The notes beneath the pieces were generated by a model, which did not search any database, had not been told where the DNA came from, and was given only the letters and a program-made list of their open reading frames with translations. 60,425 nucleotides of DNA from Gemmatimonadota bacterium (GTDB taxonomy: Bacteria; Latescibacterota; UBA2968; UBA8231): assembly GCA_009840005.1 (NCBI GenBank), contig VXOR01000056.1, positions 1 to 60,425 of the forward strand. Direction: 5' to 3'. Position numbers and translations under genes: made by a program. Below are positions 8,850-19,164 of this stretch, in pieces; the first letter of the stretch is position 1, and every line of letters begins with the position of its first letter.

Positions 8850-10007
8850 TCAGTCTAGTTTTTTATAGAACTTGAGCGCGTGTTCCGGCAAGAGATCAGG
8901 ATGTATGATTTTTATCAAATCAGCCAGCACGATGTGGGGTTCGATAAGGCCATTTTCCCAGTAGTCGTTGCCGCCGTGTGCGTTGAGCCGGGCGTTGGCA
9001 TTGTACACTCGTCCGCTGGCGAACGCGGCAAACGCTACATAGCGCTCGTCCGCAGCCTGCACCTCGGCCAGCGAATGCCATTCGTTGCGCATGGTCAGCC
9101 ACACGTCGGCCGCGTGGGCCTTTTCGTACACGGCCTCAAAGTCCAAGGGCAGGCTCCCTTCGGAATCGTCGTCGGCCCACAGGTACGCGCCACCGGCTGC
9201 ATCAATCAATTGCGCTGGATAGCTCTTGCCTCCGGCGACGTGCCAAGTGTCGCGCCATAAGGAACCGCCGAACACCGTGGGACGCTGACCTGTCGGCACA
9301 TCCTGCACCAAAGCCGCATACTGTTGGTATTGGGCCACAATGTCCGCAAAGCGCTTTTCCGCTAGAGCCTCGGCATTAAAAAATGCCGCAGTAAACTTGA
9401 GCCATTCCGTGCGGCCCAACAGCGACGGCTCGGTGTACTCGGCGTTGATGGCCACGGCCACGCCAGCTTGTTGCAAAACCGGGTGGGCATTGTACTGGGA
9501 GTGGGCTGAAGCCACGGTCATCACCACATCGGTTTCTAACTCTAGCACTAATTCGAGATTGACTCCGGCACCGTGACCGATTTGGGCAATTTTGCCAGCC
9601 GCAAAGCGCTGGTTGACGCCGGGCGAATTCACCATCTCAATGTCGCTGACTGCGACTAGGTTTTCGAGGGCGTCGAGCAATTCGAGGTGCGGCAATTGGG
9701 TCGTCGATAGGGCCGCGAGGCGGCGGATGGGCACGGTAATGCGCTGCATGCCGTCGTACCCGTCCGGTGCGGGAGTGCCGCACTGGACAAGTACATACTG
9801 GAAGGTCTCTTTCGCACCGGGCCACGGGGTATATACGGTGACCACTTTGTAGTTGTTGAAGTATTCAATCGAAAAGCTCTCAGCGTATTGCAGCTCGGCC
9901 TTGTCGGGGAAATAGTCTTTCGCCGGGTCGTAGGTATCGACGCAATCATCCCCGTTCGCCACCGACGCGCCAAGAACTAGCCATGCCCAAAAACACACCT
10001 TGCGCAT
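8850..10007 (-). CDS. btuF: Periplasmic cobalamin-binding protein (BtuF-like)
   Basis: A 385-residue exported binding protein of the helical-backbone family, partner of the BtuC/BtuD pair downstream. I choose ATG 10007 over GTG 10034 because GGAGG sits six bases before it. The signal peptide MRKVCFWAWLVLGASVANG follows. The fold includes ITVPIRRLAALSTTQLPHLELL, a long central helix region, and VWLTMRNEWHSLAEV in the C-terminal lobe. At 385 residues it is longer than E. coli BtuF (about 265) and resembles the longer versions seen in Bacteroidota-type B12 loci. It would hand the vitamin from the receptor to the inner-membrane permease. It could instead bind another corrinoid. Confidence 0.88.
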   Translation of the reverse strand: MRKVCFWAWLVLGASVANGDDCVDTYDPAKDYFPDKAELQYAESFSIEYFNNYKVVTVYTPWPGAKETFQYVLVQCGTPAPDGYDGMQRITVPIRRLAALSTTQLPHLELLDALENLVAVSDIEMVNSPGVNQRFAAGKIAQIGHGAGVNLELVLELETDVVMTVASAHSQYNAHPVLQQAGVAVAINAEYTEPSLLGRTEWLKFTAAFFNAEALAEKRFADIVAQYQQYAALVQDVPTGQRPTVFGGSLWRDTWHVAGGKSYPAQLIDAAGGAYLWADDDSEGSLPLDFEAVYEKAHAADVWLTMRNEWHSLAEVQAADERYVAFAAFASGRVYNANARLNAHGGNDYWENGLIEPHIVLADLIKIIHPDLLPEHALKFYKKLD

Positions 10008-10046
10008 CAAACGCCTCCGCAAAAAATCGGCCACACCAAGAACTTC

Positions 10047-10613
10047 TTACGCATCGTCCGCGCCCTTCCCCGGCTTCCACAATACATCTGCCTCCCCACC
10101 GTCGTTAGCCGCCCGAGCCATGGCAAATAGCAAATCGGAGAGCCGGTTGAGATACAGCAAAACCGGCTCGCCGACTTGCTCTTGTTCCGCGAGTTGCCAA
10201 GCTGCACGTTCGGCGCGCCGACACACCGTACGCGCCAAGTGGAGCCAAGCAGCGGGAAGCCGTCCTCCAGGCAAGATAAAGCTCCGCAAGGGAGCCAAAT
10301 CTTGCGTGAGATCGTCAATTTGCTGCTCTAGGAAAAGCACTTGCTGCGGCTGCACGCGCAGGCGCTCTTCTGCACCATCCGCCTGCGGGACGCACAAATC
10401 CGCCCCCAAGTCGAAGAGATCATTTTGCACCCGGGCGAGCACATCGTCGTGCTCAGCGCCGCTGGCCCTCGCCAGCCCGATCACCGAGTTCAGCTCATCC
10501 ACACACCCATAGGCGGCGATGCGAGCGCTCGTCTTGGGCACTTGCGACATATCGCCTAACCGCGTCATCCCACCGTCGCCCGTCTTGGTGTAGAGCTTAG
10601 ATAGCGTAACCAT
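10047..10613 (-). CDS. Cob(I)alamin adenosyltransferase, PduO type
   Basis: Transfers the 5'-deoxyadenosyl group from ATP to cob(I)alamin, making coenzyme B12. The 188-residue length is right for the PduO/MMAB class. The N-terminal ATP-binding segment KLYTKTGDGGMTRLGD is at residues 6-21, and the second conserved segment FILPGGRLPAAWLHLARTVC with RRAER lies near residues 111-137. It is a cytoplasmic enzyme, normally a trimer. Placed between the surface-protein gene and btuF, it links uptake of the vitamin to its activation. It starts 91 bases after the propeller gene; those bases hold a dispersed repeat. Confidence 0.95.
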   Translation of the reverse strand: MVTLSKLYTKTGDGGMTRLGDMSQVPKTSARIAAYGCVDELNSVIGLARASGAEHDDVLARVQNDLFDLGADLCVPQADGAEERLRVQPQQVLFLEQQIDDLTQDLAPLRSFILPGGRLPAAWLHLARTVCRRAERAAWQLAEQEQVGEPVLLYLNRLSDLLFAMARAANDGGEADVLWKPGKGADDA

Positions 10614-10660
10614 GTCTGTTGCCTTTCTTGTTTATCGGCCTTATCGGCCTACCCAAATGA

Positions 10661-10683
10661 AGGGCGTCCACAAGGGTTGCCCT
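10661..10683. repeat. Short dispersed repeat (AGGGCGTCCACAAGGGTTGC type)
   Basis: AGGGCGTCCACAAGGGTTGC followed by CCT lies between the propeller gene and the adenosyltransferase gene. The complementary sequence occurs at 32044-32091 as part of a longer inverted repeat, so this looks like a partial copy of a dispersed intergenic element. Confidence 0.5.
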
Positions 10684-10704
10684 AAAACCCCCTGTGGTGG
10701 CCTT

Positions 10705-12111
10705 TCATTTAATCAACATCACCTTGCCCACTGCCCGCTGACTGCCAGCGCGCAACTGCACCAGATACGCGCCATTGCCCACCGGCTCACCCGCTGCATT
10801 GCGACCATCCCAGTGGAGCACGTGTCGCCCGGCGGCTACCGGACCGGAAGTTAGCGTGCGGACGGTGCGGCCCAACACGTCGTGGACGGTCAATTCGACC
10901 GGAGTATTGGCCTGCCAGACTGCAAAGGGAATCTGCACCGAGGCGTTAAAGGGATTGGGATAGGCCGCTTCCAATGCGAATTCCTGCGGCAAACTGTCGG
11001 CAGTCTCCTCAACAGCCGTAGGAACAGCCGCATCACTCAAGACCACGATATCCTGCGGCGGCAGGCCAGTGTCGATAGGGCCGCTCAGGAACGCGCCAGT
11101 GGCCGCGTCGTATAATTTGAGCCCCGCGCTGGCCGGGTCGGAGAAAGAGCCGCGATCGGCGACGATCAAGCGGTCACCATCTACCGCCAAGTTGGGGATA
11201 AAACCGCCGCTGATATTTTCCAAGGGCACGCCCACGGTGCCACTAGACAAATCAAAGGGCCGGACGCTGTTGGCGAAGTTTTCGTCCGCGACCACGGCAT
11301 AGCCCCGATTTTGATCGACGAGCACCATGGACGTAATATCGCCGCCCAAGTCCTCCTCGCTAACGACCAATCCAAGGCTGCGGTTGGTAGCCGTATCAAC
11401 GATTTCCACGCCGCCGGCCCGGTCGCCAAAACCGACCACCACCCCCACGGCGATCTGCTCGCCGATCACAACCATGCTGTTGGGATTAGCAACACTCAGC
11501 GCGATGCCTTGCACGCCCTCGGCGTCCGGGTCCACATCGACCAAGGTGTCAGTCGCCAGATCAACGACGATCAGGTAGCTAACATCAACCGGCCCCCAGC
11601 CGCTGTTGCGGTCGAGACGCTGGCAGCTCAAGTAGAGCCGGTCGCCCACGCGGACGATTTGCGACACTTCGGGTAGGCCATCCGCGTCGGCGAACGCGCT
11701 CAGATCAATCTCGCCCAATTCCGCGCCGTCTTGGGGATTGACGATCAGCAAAGATGCCGTCTCGTAGCGCGTTACATACGCCCTGTCAGGGGTGACGATT
11801 TCAATGTCGTGCGGGTTGGCACCATTACCCACCGAAAACTGAGTCAGCGGCGTGCGCAAATCCATCGCGTCTAGCACCAAGATATTGTCTTGGCCCAAGC
11901 GATTGACGATATAGATGCGGCCGTCGTGGTAGTGCCCCACTGCGTCCGAGTGGATGCCCAACAGATTCACCTCGGCCTCGGCCGCATTTGCGGCTAAAAA
12001 GGCCGTGCTGCCGGTAGAAAAGTCCGTGGTGATGACAAAGAGATCGCTCTGTGCCGACGACGAATTCGCCAGCAACAAGAGAGAGACGGCTAAAATGGAA
12101 ATGCGATACAT
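10705..12111 (-). CDS. Exported beta-propeller with FlgD-like C-terminal domain (BtuG-like candidate)
   Basis: A 468-residue exported protein with a signal peptide (MYRISILAVSLLLLANSSSA). Residues about 25-370 form a YncE/DUF5074-like propeller: repeated strands such as GRIYIVNRLGQDNILVLDA, DRAYVTRYETASLLIVNP and DRLYLSCQRLD. The last 90 residues are a FlgD-like Ig domain with the YPNPFN motif and GRTVRTL, of the kind that acts as an outer-surface sorting or anchoring domain in FCB bacteria. An AGGAGG site (12118-12123) precedes the ATG. It follows the BtuB-like receptor gene. Bacteroides BtuG is a surface propeller that binds B12 next to BtuB, so a BtuG-like role is a reasonable inference, although this protein is not a lipoprotein. 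Confidence 0.75.
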   Translation of the reverse strand: MYRISILAVSLLLLANSSSAQSDLFVITTDFSTGSTAFLAANAAEAEVNLLGIHSDAVGHYHDGRIYIVNRLGQDNILVLDAMDLRTPLTQFSVGNGANPHDIEIVTPDRAYVTRYETASLLIVNPQDGAELGEIDLSAFADADGLPEVSQIVRVGDRLYLSCQRLDRNSGWGPVDVSYLIVVDLATDTLVDVDPDAEGVQGIALSVANPNSMVVIGEQIAVGVVVGFGDRAGGVEIVDTATNRSLGLVVSEEDLGGDITSMVLVDQNRGYAVVADENFANSVRPFDLSSGTVGVPLENISGGFIPNLAVDGDRLIVADRGSFSDPASAGLKLYDAATGAFLSGPIDTGLPPQDIVVLSDAAVPTAVEETADSLPQEFALEAAYPNPFNASVQIPFAVWQANTPVELTVHDVLGRTVRTLTSGPVAAGRHVLHWDGRNAAGEPVGNGAYLVQLRAGSQRAVGKVMLIK

Positions 12112-12180
12112 AAAAATCCTCCTTGATTGTAGGGGTACCCAATCGATACCCTAGGAAACGAACGAGTTGCTACTAATGGT

Positions 12181-12246
12181 GGGCTTCGACAAGCTCAGCC
12201 CGCGTTGCGCTTTATCGAAGCCGGGCACTGAGCCTGTCGAAGTGCC
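12181..12246. repeat. REP-like inverted repeat after the btuB-like gene
   Basis: Two arms face each other: GGGCTTCGACAAGCTCAGCC at 12181-12200 and ACTGAGCCTGTCGAAGTGCCC at 12227-12246 or so. They are copies of one palindromic intergenic repeat in opposite orientation. The element abuts the stop codon of the receptor gene and would form a long stem in RNA, perhaps separating receptor and propeller mRNA levels. Confidence 0.7.
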
Positions 12247-14511
12247 CTACCGGTACATACCATAGCGCACAGCAACCCCATACGAGCGGCCCGGCAGCGG
12301 GTAGCCCCACAGATCGGCTACTTGATTGTCGGTCAGGTTGCACAACTCCCAAGACAAGGCAATGCCCTCGACCAGCGGCACGGTGCCGCCGAGATTGTAC
12401 AGGGCACGGATGGGTACGGTCCGCAGGTTAGCCCGGTCGAGAAAATGCCGACTTTCGCGGCTGAATTCGCCGTAGATTTCAGCGCGTCCTAAGTCGAAGG
12501 AAATGCGCGCATTGAGCCGATGGCGCGGCGCATTGGGCAGGTCGTTGCCCCGTTCAAAAGAGAACGGAGTGCGGTTTTCAGTGCGCTGATATGCGTAATT
12601 GCCGCGCAGCGACAGCCTTGGCAACAACCGCGTCTCAACCCGCATTTCCACGCCGCGCAGCAAGGCTTGGCCCAGATTGTAAGGCCGCGACACCCGCTGC
12701 GAGTTTTGCATAAAGCGAATGAGATCTTCGACTCGATTGTGGTAGTACACGACCTCCGCCAAGGCCAACCCCACTCCATCGGCGGCCCCACGGAAAACCA
12801 AACCCAGATCCCAGTTATTCCCCTGTTCACTGACGAGGTTGGTATTGCCAATCACCGCGCCCCGGTCGCCGAAGAGTTCAAAGAAATTGGGCGCACGTTG
12901 ATAGCGGCCATTGTGGGTCTTGAGGGCCAAGCCAGCGCCTAAGTCCAAGGCCGCGCCCATGCGGTAGCCCCACAGGATTTCGCCGTTTTCCCGGCTCGGC
13001 AACACCGCGCTGGGCGCGAAGTATTTGCGATCGAAAAAGCGGTCGCCGAGCCCTTCCGCCTGTGTACCCGCATTGAGCGTCAATCGCTGCCCCAACGGCA
13101 CCTCCACCTCAGTGCCGACAGCCAACGCCCGGCGGCGACTGTGCAAGAGCCGACTTTCAGGACGAAGTAGATCGTCAGGCGAAAAGGTCTCATGTCGAGC
13201 CGCGACAAAAGCGGTCAGCAGGGACTGGCCAGACAACAGGGCATTCACCTCGCCGCGCAGACCCAAGCTCTGAGTGATATTGCGGTCGTGCTGGCGGCCT
13301 AAACCCACTTCGCCATGCCGATCCTGGTACTCGTCTTTTTCGCGCGAATGGTGAGCTTTGAGTCGGTATCCAGCGCGACCGCGACCCAGCGGACCGAAAA
13401 GCGCCGCTTCCGCAATGTTCCGCCACGTGTCGTAGCGGGTGTGCAGAGACTGGTTGTTGCCAATGCCGGGGATACCCTTGTGGCTCAGGTCAAAGGTGTT
13501 GTGAATCTGCAAGCGGCTAGCACCCAAGCTGCGCCCGATTTTGGCCAAACCGCGCAAGCCGCGAAAATCGCTGTTGAGCCGTCGCGCCCAGCCGTCGTCT
13601 TGGGCGTTGTACTCAGTGCCGTTGTCGTCCCAAAAGCGGAAGTCGTTGCGGCTGGCTCGGTAATTGACCAAGCCCAAGTACTCCCAGCCCTTATAAGGGC
13701 CGCTGAGCGAAGCGCCCAACTGGCGGGTGCCGTACGAACCGGAGGCCGTGTGCAAGCGCGTGCGAATTTTGCCACCGAGCGGCTGCGTACGGATGTGGAC
13801 CACGCCGCCGAGGCTGTTGCCGCCAAAGCGCGCTGGCACTGCGCCCCGATATATATCGACGCTTTCAACGCCGCCGATGGGCAAGCCACCCAGATCCACG
13901 CCACCGCCAACAGCCGAGTTGAGCGGCACCCCATCGAGAAAAACTTGGACCTGTTCAGCGGTGGACCCGCGAATGGAAAGGGTGCTAAAACTGCCCAACC
14001 CACCGTAGCGGCGGATGTTGACGCCGGTAGCGCGGTCGAGCGTCTGAGCTAAATCCGCGCCGGGAGCGTGCTGGTCGCCTAAGACAATAGTTTCGACGAA
14101 AGAGGCAACGTGCTTGCCCTCGGGATCGCGGCGGGCGCGGACCACCAACTCGTCCATAATCATGGGCAGAGATTGCAGGTGTAGCTCGACTGAGGTGGGA
14201 GCTGCGCCGATCTGAATGTGGCCGTGCAGGGGCTGGTAGCCCAGCCGTTCCACGCGCAAATCCCAAGTGCCTGTTGCCAGATTTTCGAGATGGAAGGTGC
14301 CGGTCGTATCGCTGCGGACGGAATGGACTGCGCCAGATGGGGCGCTCAGCGTCAATACAGCACCGGACACGGGGCGCCCCGCGTCCTGATCGAGCAACCG
14401 GCCCTGTAGGGACCCGGCCAAGAGCGTCGCGGGATGCAGAGCCAGCAAGAAGAAAACAATAAAAAAGCCCGCCCTCGAATGAGTGCGGGTCTGGGTGCTT
14501 GTTCTAGGCAC
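12247..14511 (-). CDS. TonB-dependent outer-membrane receptor (BtuB-like)
   Basis: A 754-residue outer-membrane receptor. Order of parts: signal peptide (h-region GFFIVFFLLALHPA), a carboxypeptidase-D-like regulatory domain (GRLLDQDAGRPVSGAVLTL, residues about 35-115), a plug (ETIVLGDQ then LAQTLDRATGVNIRRYGG, LSIRGSTAEQVQVFLDGVPL, VESVDIYRGAVPARFGGN), and a beta-barrel to the C-terminal WGYPLPGRSYGVAVRYGMYR. Translation most likely starts at GTG 14511; the next in-frame Met is far inside the mature protein. A cobalamin riboswitch lies directly upstream and B12 transporter genes follow, so the substrate is almost certainly a corrinoid. Energy would come from TonB-ExbBD; no tonB gene was recognised here. 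A terminator-like hairpin lies inside its first codons. Confidence 0.93.
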   Translation of the reverse strand: MPRTSTQTRTHSRAGFFIVFFLLALHPATLLAGSLQGRLLDQDAGRPVSGAVLTLSAPSGAVHSVRSDTTGTFHLENLATGTWDLRVERLGYQPLHGHIQIGAAPTSVELHLQSLPMIMDELVVRARRDPEGKHVASFVETIVLGDQHAPGADLAQTLDRATGVNIRRYGGLGSFSTLSIRGSTAEQVQVFLDGVPLNSAVGGGVDLGGLPIGGVESVDIYRGAVPARFGGNSLGGVVHIRTQPLGGKIRTRLHTASGSYGTRQLGASLSGPYKGWEYLGLVNYRASRNDFRFWDDNGTEYNAQDDGWARRLNSDFRGLRGLAKIGRSLGASRLQIHNTFDLSHKGIPGIGNNQSLHTRYDTWRNIAEAALFGPLGRGRAGYRLKAHHSREKDEYQDRHGEVGLGRQHDRNITQSLGLRGEVNALLSGQSLLTAFVAARHETFSPDDLLRPESRLLHSRRRALAVGTEVEVPLGQRLTLNAGTQAEGLGDRFFDRKYFAPSAVLPSRENGEILWGYRMGAALDLGAGLALKTHNGRYQRAPNFFELFGDRGAVIGNTNLVSEQGNNWDLGLVFRGAADGVGLALAEVVYYHNRVEDLIRFMQNSQRVSRPYNLGQALLRGVEMRVETRLLPRLSLRGNYAYQRTENRTPFSFERGNDLPNAPRHRLNARISFDLGRAEIYGEFSRESRHFLDRANLRTVPIRALYNLGGTVPLVEGIALSWELCNLTDNQVADLWGYPLPGRSYGVAVRYGMYR
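14461..14490 (-). terminator. Terminator-like hairpin inside the 5' end of the btuB-like gene
   Basis: Read on the minus strand, CCCGC(A)CTC pairs with GAG(G)GCGGG across an ATTC loop and is followed by six T. It lies about 60 bases beyond the cobalamin aptamer and 20-50 bases inside the receptor reading frame. It is a good candidate for the expression-platform terminator of the riboswitch. No antiterminator pairing was worked out. Confidence 0.55.
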
Positions 14512-14539
14512 CGGTGGACCAACCTTTCTACCGAAGGGT

Positions 14540-14760
14540 GTCGTTCACCTCGGTCGCAGGCAGGTCTCCTGACTTCCGGTTATGTGCCCTCCGACTCCTT
14601 CCCGATCCTCTTGGGAATCAGTGGCTGATGTCGGGGACGCGACGGCCGGTGGGCCGTCAACCGGTCACAGTGGCGGGACCGCGGCAGATTTGCACTGCCT
14701 TCCCTATTCTTCCGCTGCCGTACAACAGCGGACACCTGCGCCGTTATTTGCTTGGGCTAT
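14540..14760 (-). ncRNA. Cobalamin riboswitch
   Basis: The conserved core is plain on the minus strand. The 3' box AGTCAGGAGACCTGCCTGC is the complement of 14556-14574. The internal core GGGAAGGCAGTGCAAATCTG followed by CCGCGGTCCCGCCACTGTGA is the complement of 14665-14704. The 5' limit is approximate. It sits upstream of the BtuB-like receptor and should reduce expression of the uptake genes when coenzyme B12 is plentiful. A hairpin can form at 14530-14554 between aptamer and start codon, and a terminator-like hairpin follows in the gene. Confidence 0.95.
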
Positions 14761-14803
14761 TAAAAGGGCTGCGTTGAGATCTGTCAAGGGCGTATTGAAA
14801 AAC

Positions 14804-14974
14804 TCAGTCTTCAGACTCTTGGACTTTTCCGCGGAGTAGTCTGGCCCGATACTTCTCGTCTAACTCCTGATAATGGCGGACGAGTTCCTCCGGATCGTTC
14901 CCAACTTCTTCGGATATCTCCCGGCGGATGGCTCGAACTCGATCTATCACATCTTTAGAGTGCTTAGACATCAT
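14804..14974 (-). CDS. Small charged helical protein of unknown function
   Basis: About 56 residues, rich in Arg, Glu and Lys, with sequence such as SKHSKDVIDRVRAIRREI and PEELVRHYQELDEKYRARLL; probably two amphipathic helices. AAGGAG at 14981-14986 lies 6 bases before ATG 14974 and 9 before ATG 14971, and either may be used. The longer open frame reaching upstream is the shadow of the preceding gene. It overlaps the end of the glycogen-debranching-type gene by about ten bases, so it is translationally coupled to it. The composition resembles small antitoxin-like or accessory proteins, but no toxin partner is adjacent. I do not recognise a family. Confidence 0.6.
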   Translation of the reverse strand: MMSKHSKDVIDRVRAIRREISEEVGNDPEELVRHYQELDEKYRARLLRGKVQESED

Positions 14975-16931
14975 CCTCATCTCCTTTTCCATACACATCC
15001 TCCACCCCGGCCCGCAACAACTCGGCCACGCTCCACGCTTGGGCGATGCAGCCGCACGGAGCAAAAGGCGGCTCAGCGTCAAATATCTCCGAGATCGTGC
15101 CCAAGCCCGCCTCATTCAGGTGCGCGGCAAAGCCGTCGAGAAGCGCGCGGCCACGCTGGCGGCCCTCACTGCCGTAGCAACGACAGAGGGCAGTGATGTA
15201 CGGGCCGACGAGCCAACCCCACACCGTGCCTTGGTGATACGCACTGTCGCGCTCCCAAGGGCCGCCCGCATACCGGGCGCAGTACGCCGGGTCGTGCGGC
15301 GAGAGGCTACGCAGGCCGCGCGGGGTCAGCAAGTGTTCGTCAATCACAGATAAGATCCGCCGCGCCCGCTCGCCTTCGACGAGCGGAAAGGGTAGTGAAA
15401 GCGCGAAAATTTGATTGGGGCGGATCGCCCAATCCGGCCCCTCGGGCGCGACCACGTCACATAGATACCCCCGCTCTTCACACCAGAATAGGCGCTCAAA
15501 GGACGCGCGCACCGCAGCCGCGCGTTGGCCGTAATCGGCACGCCGACCAAATGTATCGCCCAAGTGCTGCAAAATTTTGAGCGCATTGTACCAAAGCGCA
15601 TTGACCTCCACCGGCTTGGCCATGCGCGGCGTGACCACCCAATCGCCGATCTTGGCGTCCATCCACGTCAGTTGCACCCCCGGTTCCCCAGCCGAGAGCA
15701 AGCCATCGGCATCAACCCGGATCTGATGGCGCGTGCCGCGCTCGTGCCAAGCGGCTATGTCCTCTAACGTCGGCCACAGCTCGCTGGCAAACTCGTAGTC
15801 TTGGGTGTATTGCAAATACTTGTAGAGCGCGACAAAAAACCACAAGGTCGCGTCAACGGCGTGGTATTCCGGCTCCTCTCCCGCGTCGGGAAAGCGGTTG
15901 GGGATCATGCCCTCGCTGACGTGCTCGGCAAACGCCGCGAAGATTCCCCGCGCCTCGGCAAAGCGTCCGGTGACCAAGCAGAGACCGGGCAGGGCAATCA
16001 TGGTGTCGCGGCCCCAATCCGTGAACCAGTGATAGCCCGCGACAATGGTGTTCAGACCGTCGCCGCGCCGCACCAGAAACTGATCGGCCGCCCGCGCCAA
16101 CGACCGCAGCAAAGGTTCGGCGGTCCAAGGAGCGCGCACCCCCACCTGCTGACGGCGGTCAATTTCGTTGGCGAGGAGTGCGAGAGGGTCGCGGCAGGCG
16201 GGCAACTCGGTGGCCGCAAGTACGCCAACGGTGGCTCCGGGGGCGAGTTGCAGGCGCAGGCGACCAGGTGTGAACAGGTCTTCGCTGTGATCGAGGCCGC
16301 GCTCTTCCTCGTGCGGATATTGGAAGTTGTAGTACCAGTCCGGGGTCGCTTCCCAGCACGCGCCTGGGGCGAGGAGATGCGCGGTGGGCTGCTCCCGATA
16401 GGGCCGATAGATCAGCGCGTCTTCAACCCAATCGGCTGTTGGAGCCACTTGATCGTTGGCCTGCACCAAGTGGTGATAGTCCCGGCCTGCGAAAAAGGGG
16501 CGCAATTCCAAACAAAGGGGTTCAGACGCTTCCACTAGCTCGTACGCAACGACCAAGGCGTGCTCACCTGCGAGCAAAGCCAGCCGCTTGCGCAACACCC
16601 ACCCATCCCCCGCGTACGTCCACGTCGGCACCGGCTCGGGCGCAAAGGCCGTCAGCCATTGGTCGCCCCGTGGATAAACGACCCCGGGGAAAATGCTGCA
16701 ACTTAGCTCGACGCGGGCCGTGGGTAGGACCAAAGTCTCGTCGAGCCGCGACAGCAACACCACGCGGCCAACCGGCGGACAGGTCGCCACAACCAGCAGG
16801 CCGTGGTAGCGCCGGGTGTGCGCTCCGCTGACCGTGGAGGAAGCCCAACCCCCCAAGCCGTTGGTCTCCAGCCACTCGCGGGCAAAGCTGTCCTCGCTGC
16901 CTTGAGGCAGTGCGAAGGCGTCGGTGGTCAC
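14964..16931 (-). CDS. Glycogen debranching enzyme / amylo-alpha-1,6-glucosidase family protein
   Basis: A 655-residue cytoplasmic enzyme with the GDE N-terminal domain (residues 1-270, starting with EWLETNGLGGWASSTVSGAH and TRRYHGLLV) and a C-terminal (alpha/alpha)6 catalytic domain. The domain contains the hallmark WFTDWGRDTMIALPGL near residue 305 and RPNQIFALSLPF near 505. Members hydrolyse alpha-1,6 branch glucosyl residues of glycogen-like polymers. Length fits the bacterial form (about 650-700). The start is GTG 16931 without an obvious ribosome site. It ends overlapping a small helical-protein gene, and a 22-bp inverted repeat separates it from the acetyl-CoA synthetase gene upstream. 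Confidence 0.92.
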   Translation of the reverse strand: MTTDAFALPQGSEDSFAREWLETNGLGGWASSTVSGAHTRRYHGLLVVATCPPVGRVVLLSRLDETLVLPTARVELSCSIFPGVVYPRGDQWLTAFAPEPVPTWTYAGDGWVLRKRLALLAGEHALVVAYELVEASEPLCLELRPFFAGRDYHHLVQANDQVAPTADWVEDALIYRPYREQPTAHLLAPGACWEATPDWYYNFQYPHEEERGLDHSEDLFTPGRLRLQLAPGATVGVLAATELPACRDPLALLANEIDRRQQVGVRAPWTAEPLLRSLARAADQFLVRRGDGLNTIVAGYHWFTDWGRDTMIALPGLCLVTGRFAEARGIFAAFAEHVSEGMIPNRFPDAGEEPEYHAVDATLWFFVALYKYLQYTQDYEFASELWPTLEDIAAWHERGTRHQIRVDADGLLSAGEPGVQLTWMDAKIGDWVVTPRMAKPVEVNALWYNALKILQHLGDTFGRRADYGQRAAAVRASFERLFWCEERGYLCDVVAPEGPDWAIRPNQIFALSLPFPLVEGERARRILSVIDEHLLTPRGLRSLSPHDPAYCARYAGGPWERDSAYHQGTVWGWLVGPYITALCRCYGSEGRQRGRALLDGFAAHLNEAGLGTISEIFDAEPPFAPCGCIAQAWSVAELLRAGVEDVYGKGDEDDV

Positions 16932-16983
16932 TTACTGACTGACGTTACATACGGTCATCGAGGTATATGATGCTTCGACTCCG

Positions 16984-17039
16984 CTTCGCTCCGCTCAGCA
17001 TGACAGCGGTTGGTGCTTGTCATGCTGAGCGAAGCGAAG
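16984..17039. repeat. 22-bp inverted repeat (TCATGCTGAGCGAAGCGAAG type)
   Basis: Arms at 16984-17005 and 17018-17039 pair with one mismatch around a 12-base loop. The core is the TCATGCTGAGCGAAGCGAAG palindrome that recurs in intergenic DNA of many bacteria. It lies downstream of acsA and may act as a transcript-end stem; no T-run follows. Confidence 0.8.
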
Positions 17040-17073
17040 TATCCCATACCTAATCGCTTTTGCATAACATCAC

Positions 17074-19029
<1,956 letters not shown>

Positions 19030-19164
19030 GCGAGCTAACTCCTCATTCGGGTGTAAATGGCCATCAATAGCGCAAACTAAAACGATCCTCGCCTACAAGG
19101 GTTTAAGATCAACATCGCATAGCGGGAAGATAACCCTTGCTGCGCCTAAAGGCGATAGTCTCGG

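Noticed and set aside
12120..12180. Possible promoter between propeller and receptor genes
   Set aside because: No convincing -35/-10 pair on the minus strand; the genes are probably read through from the riboswitch.
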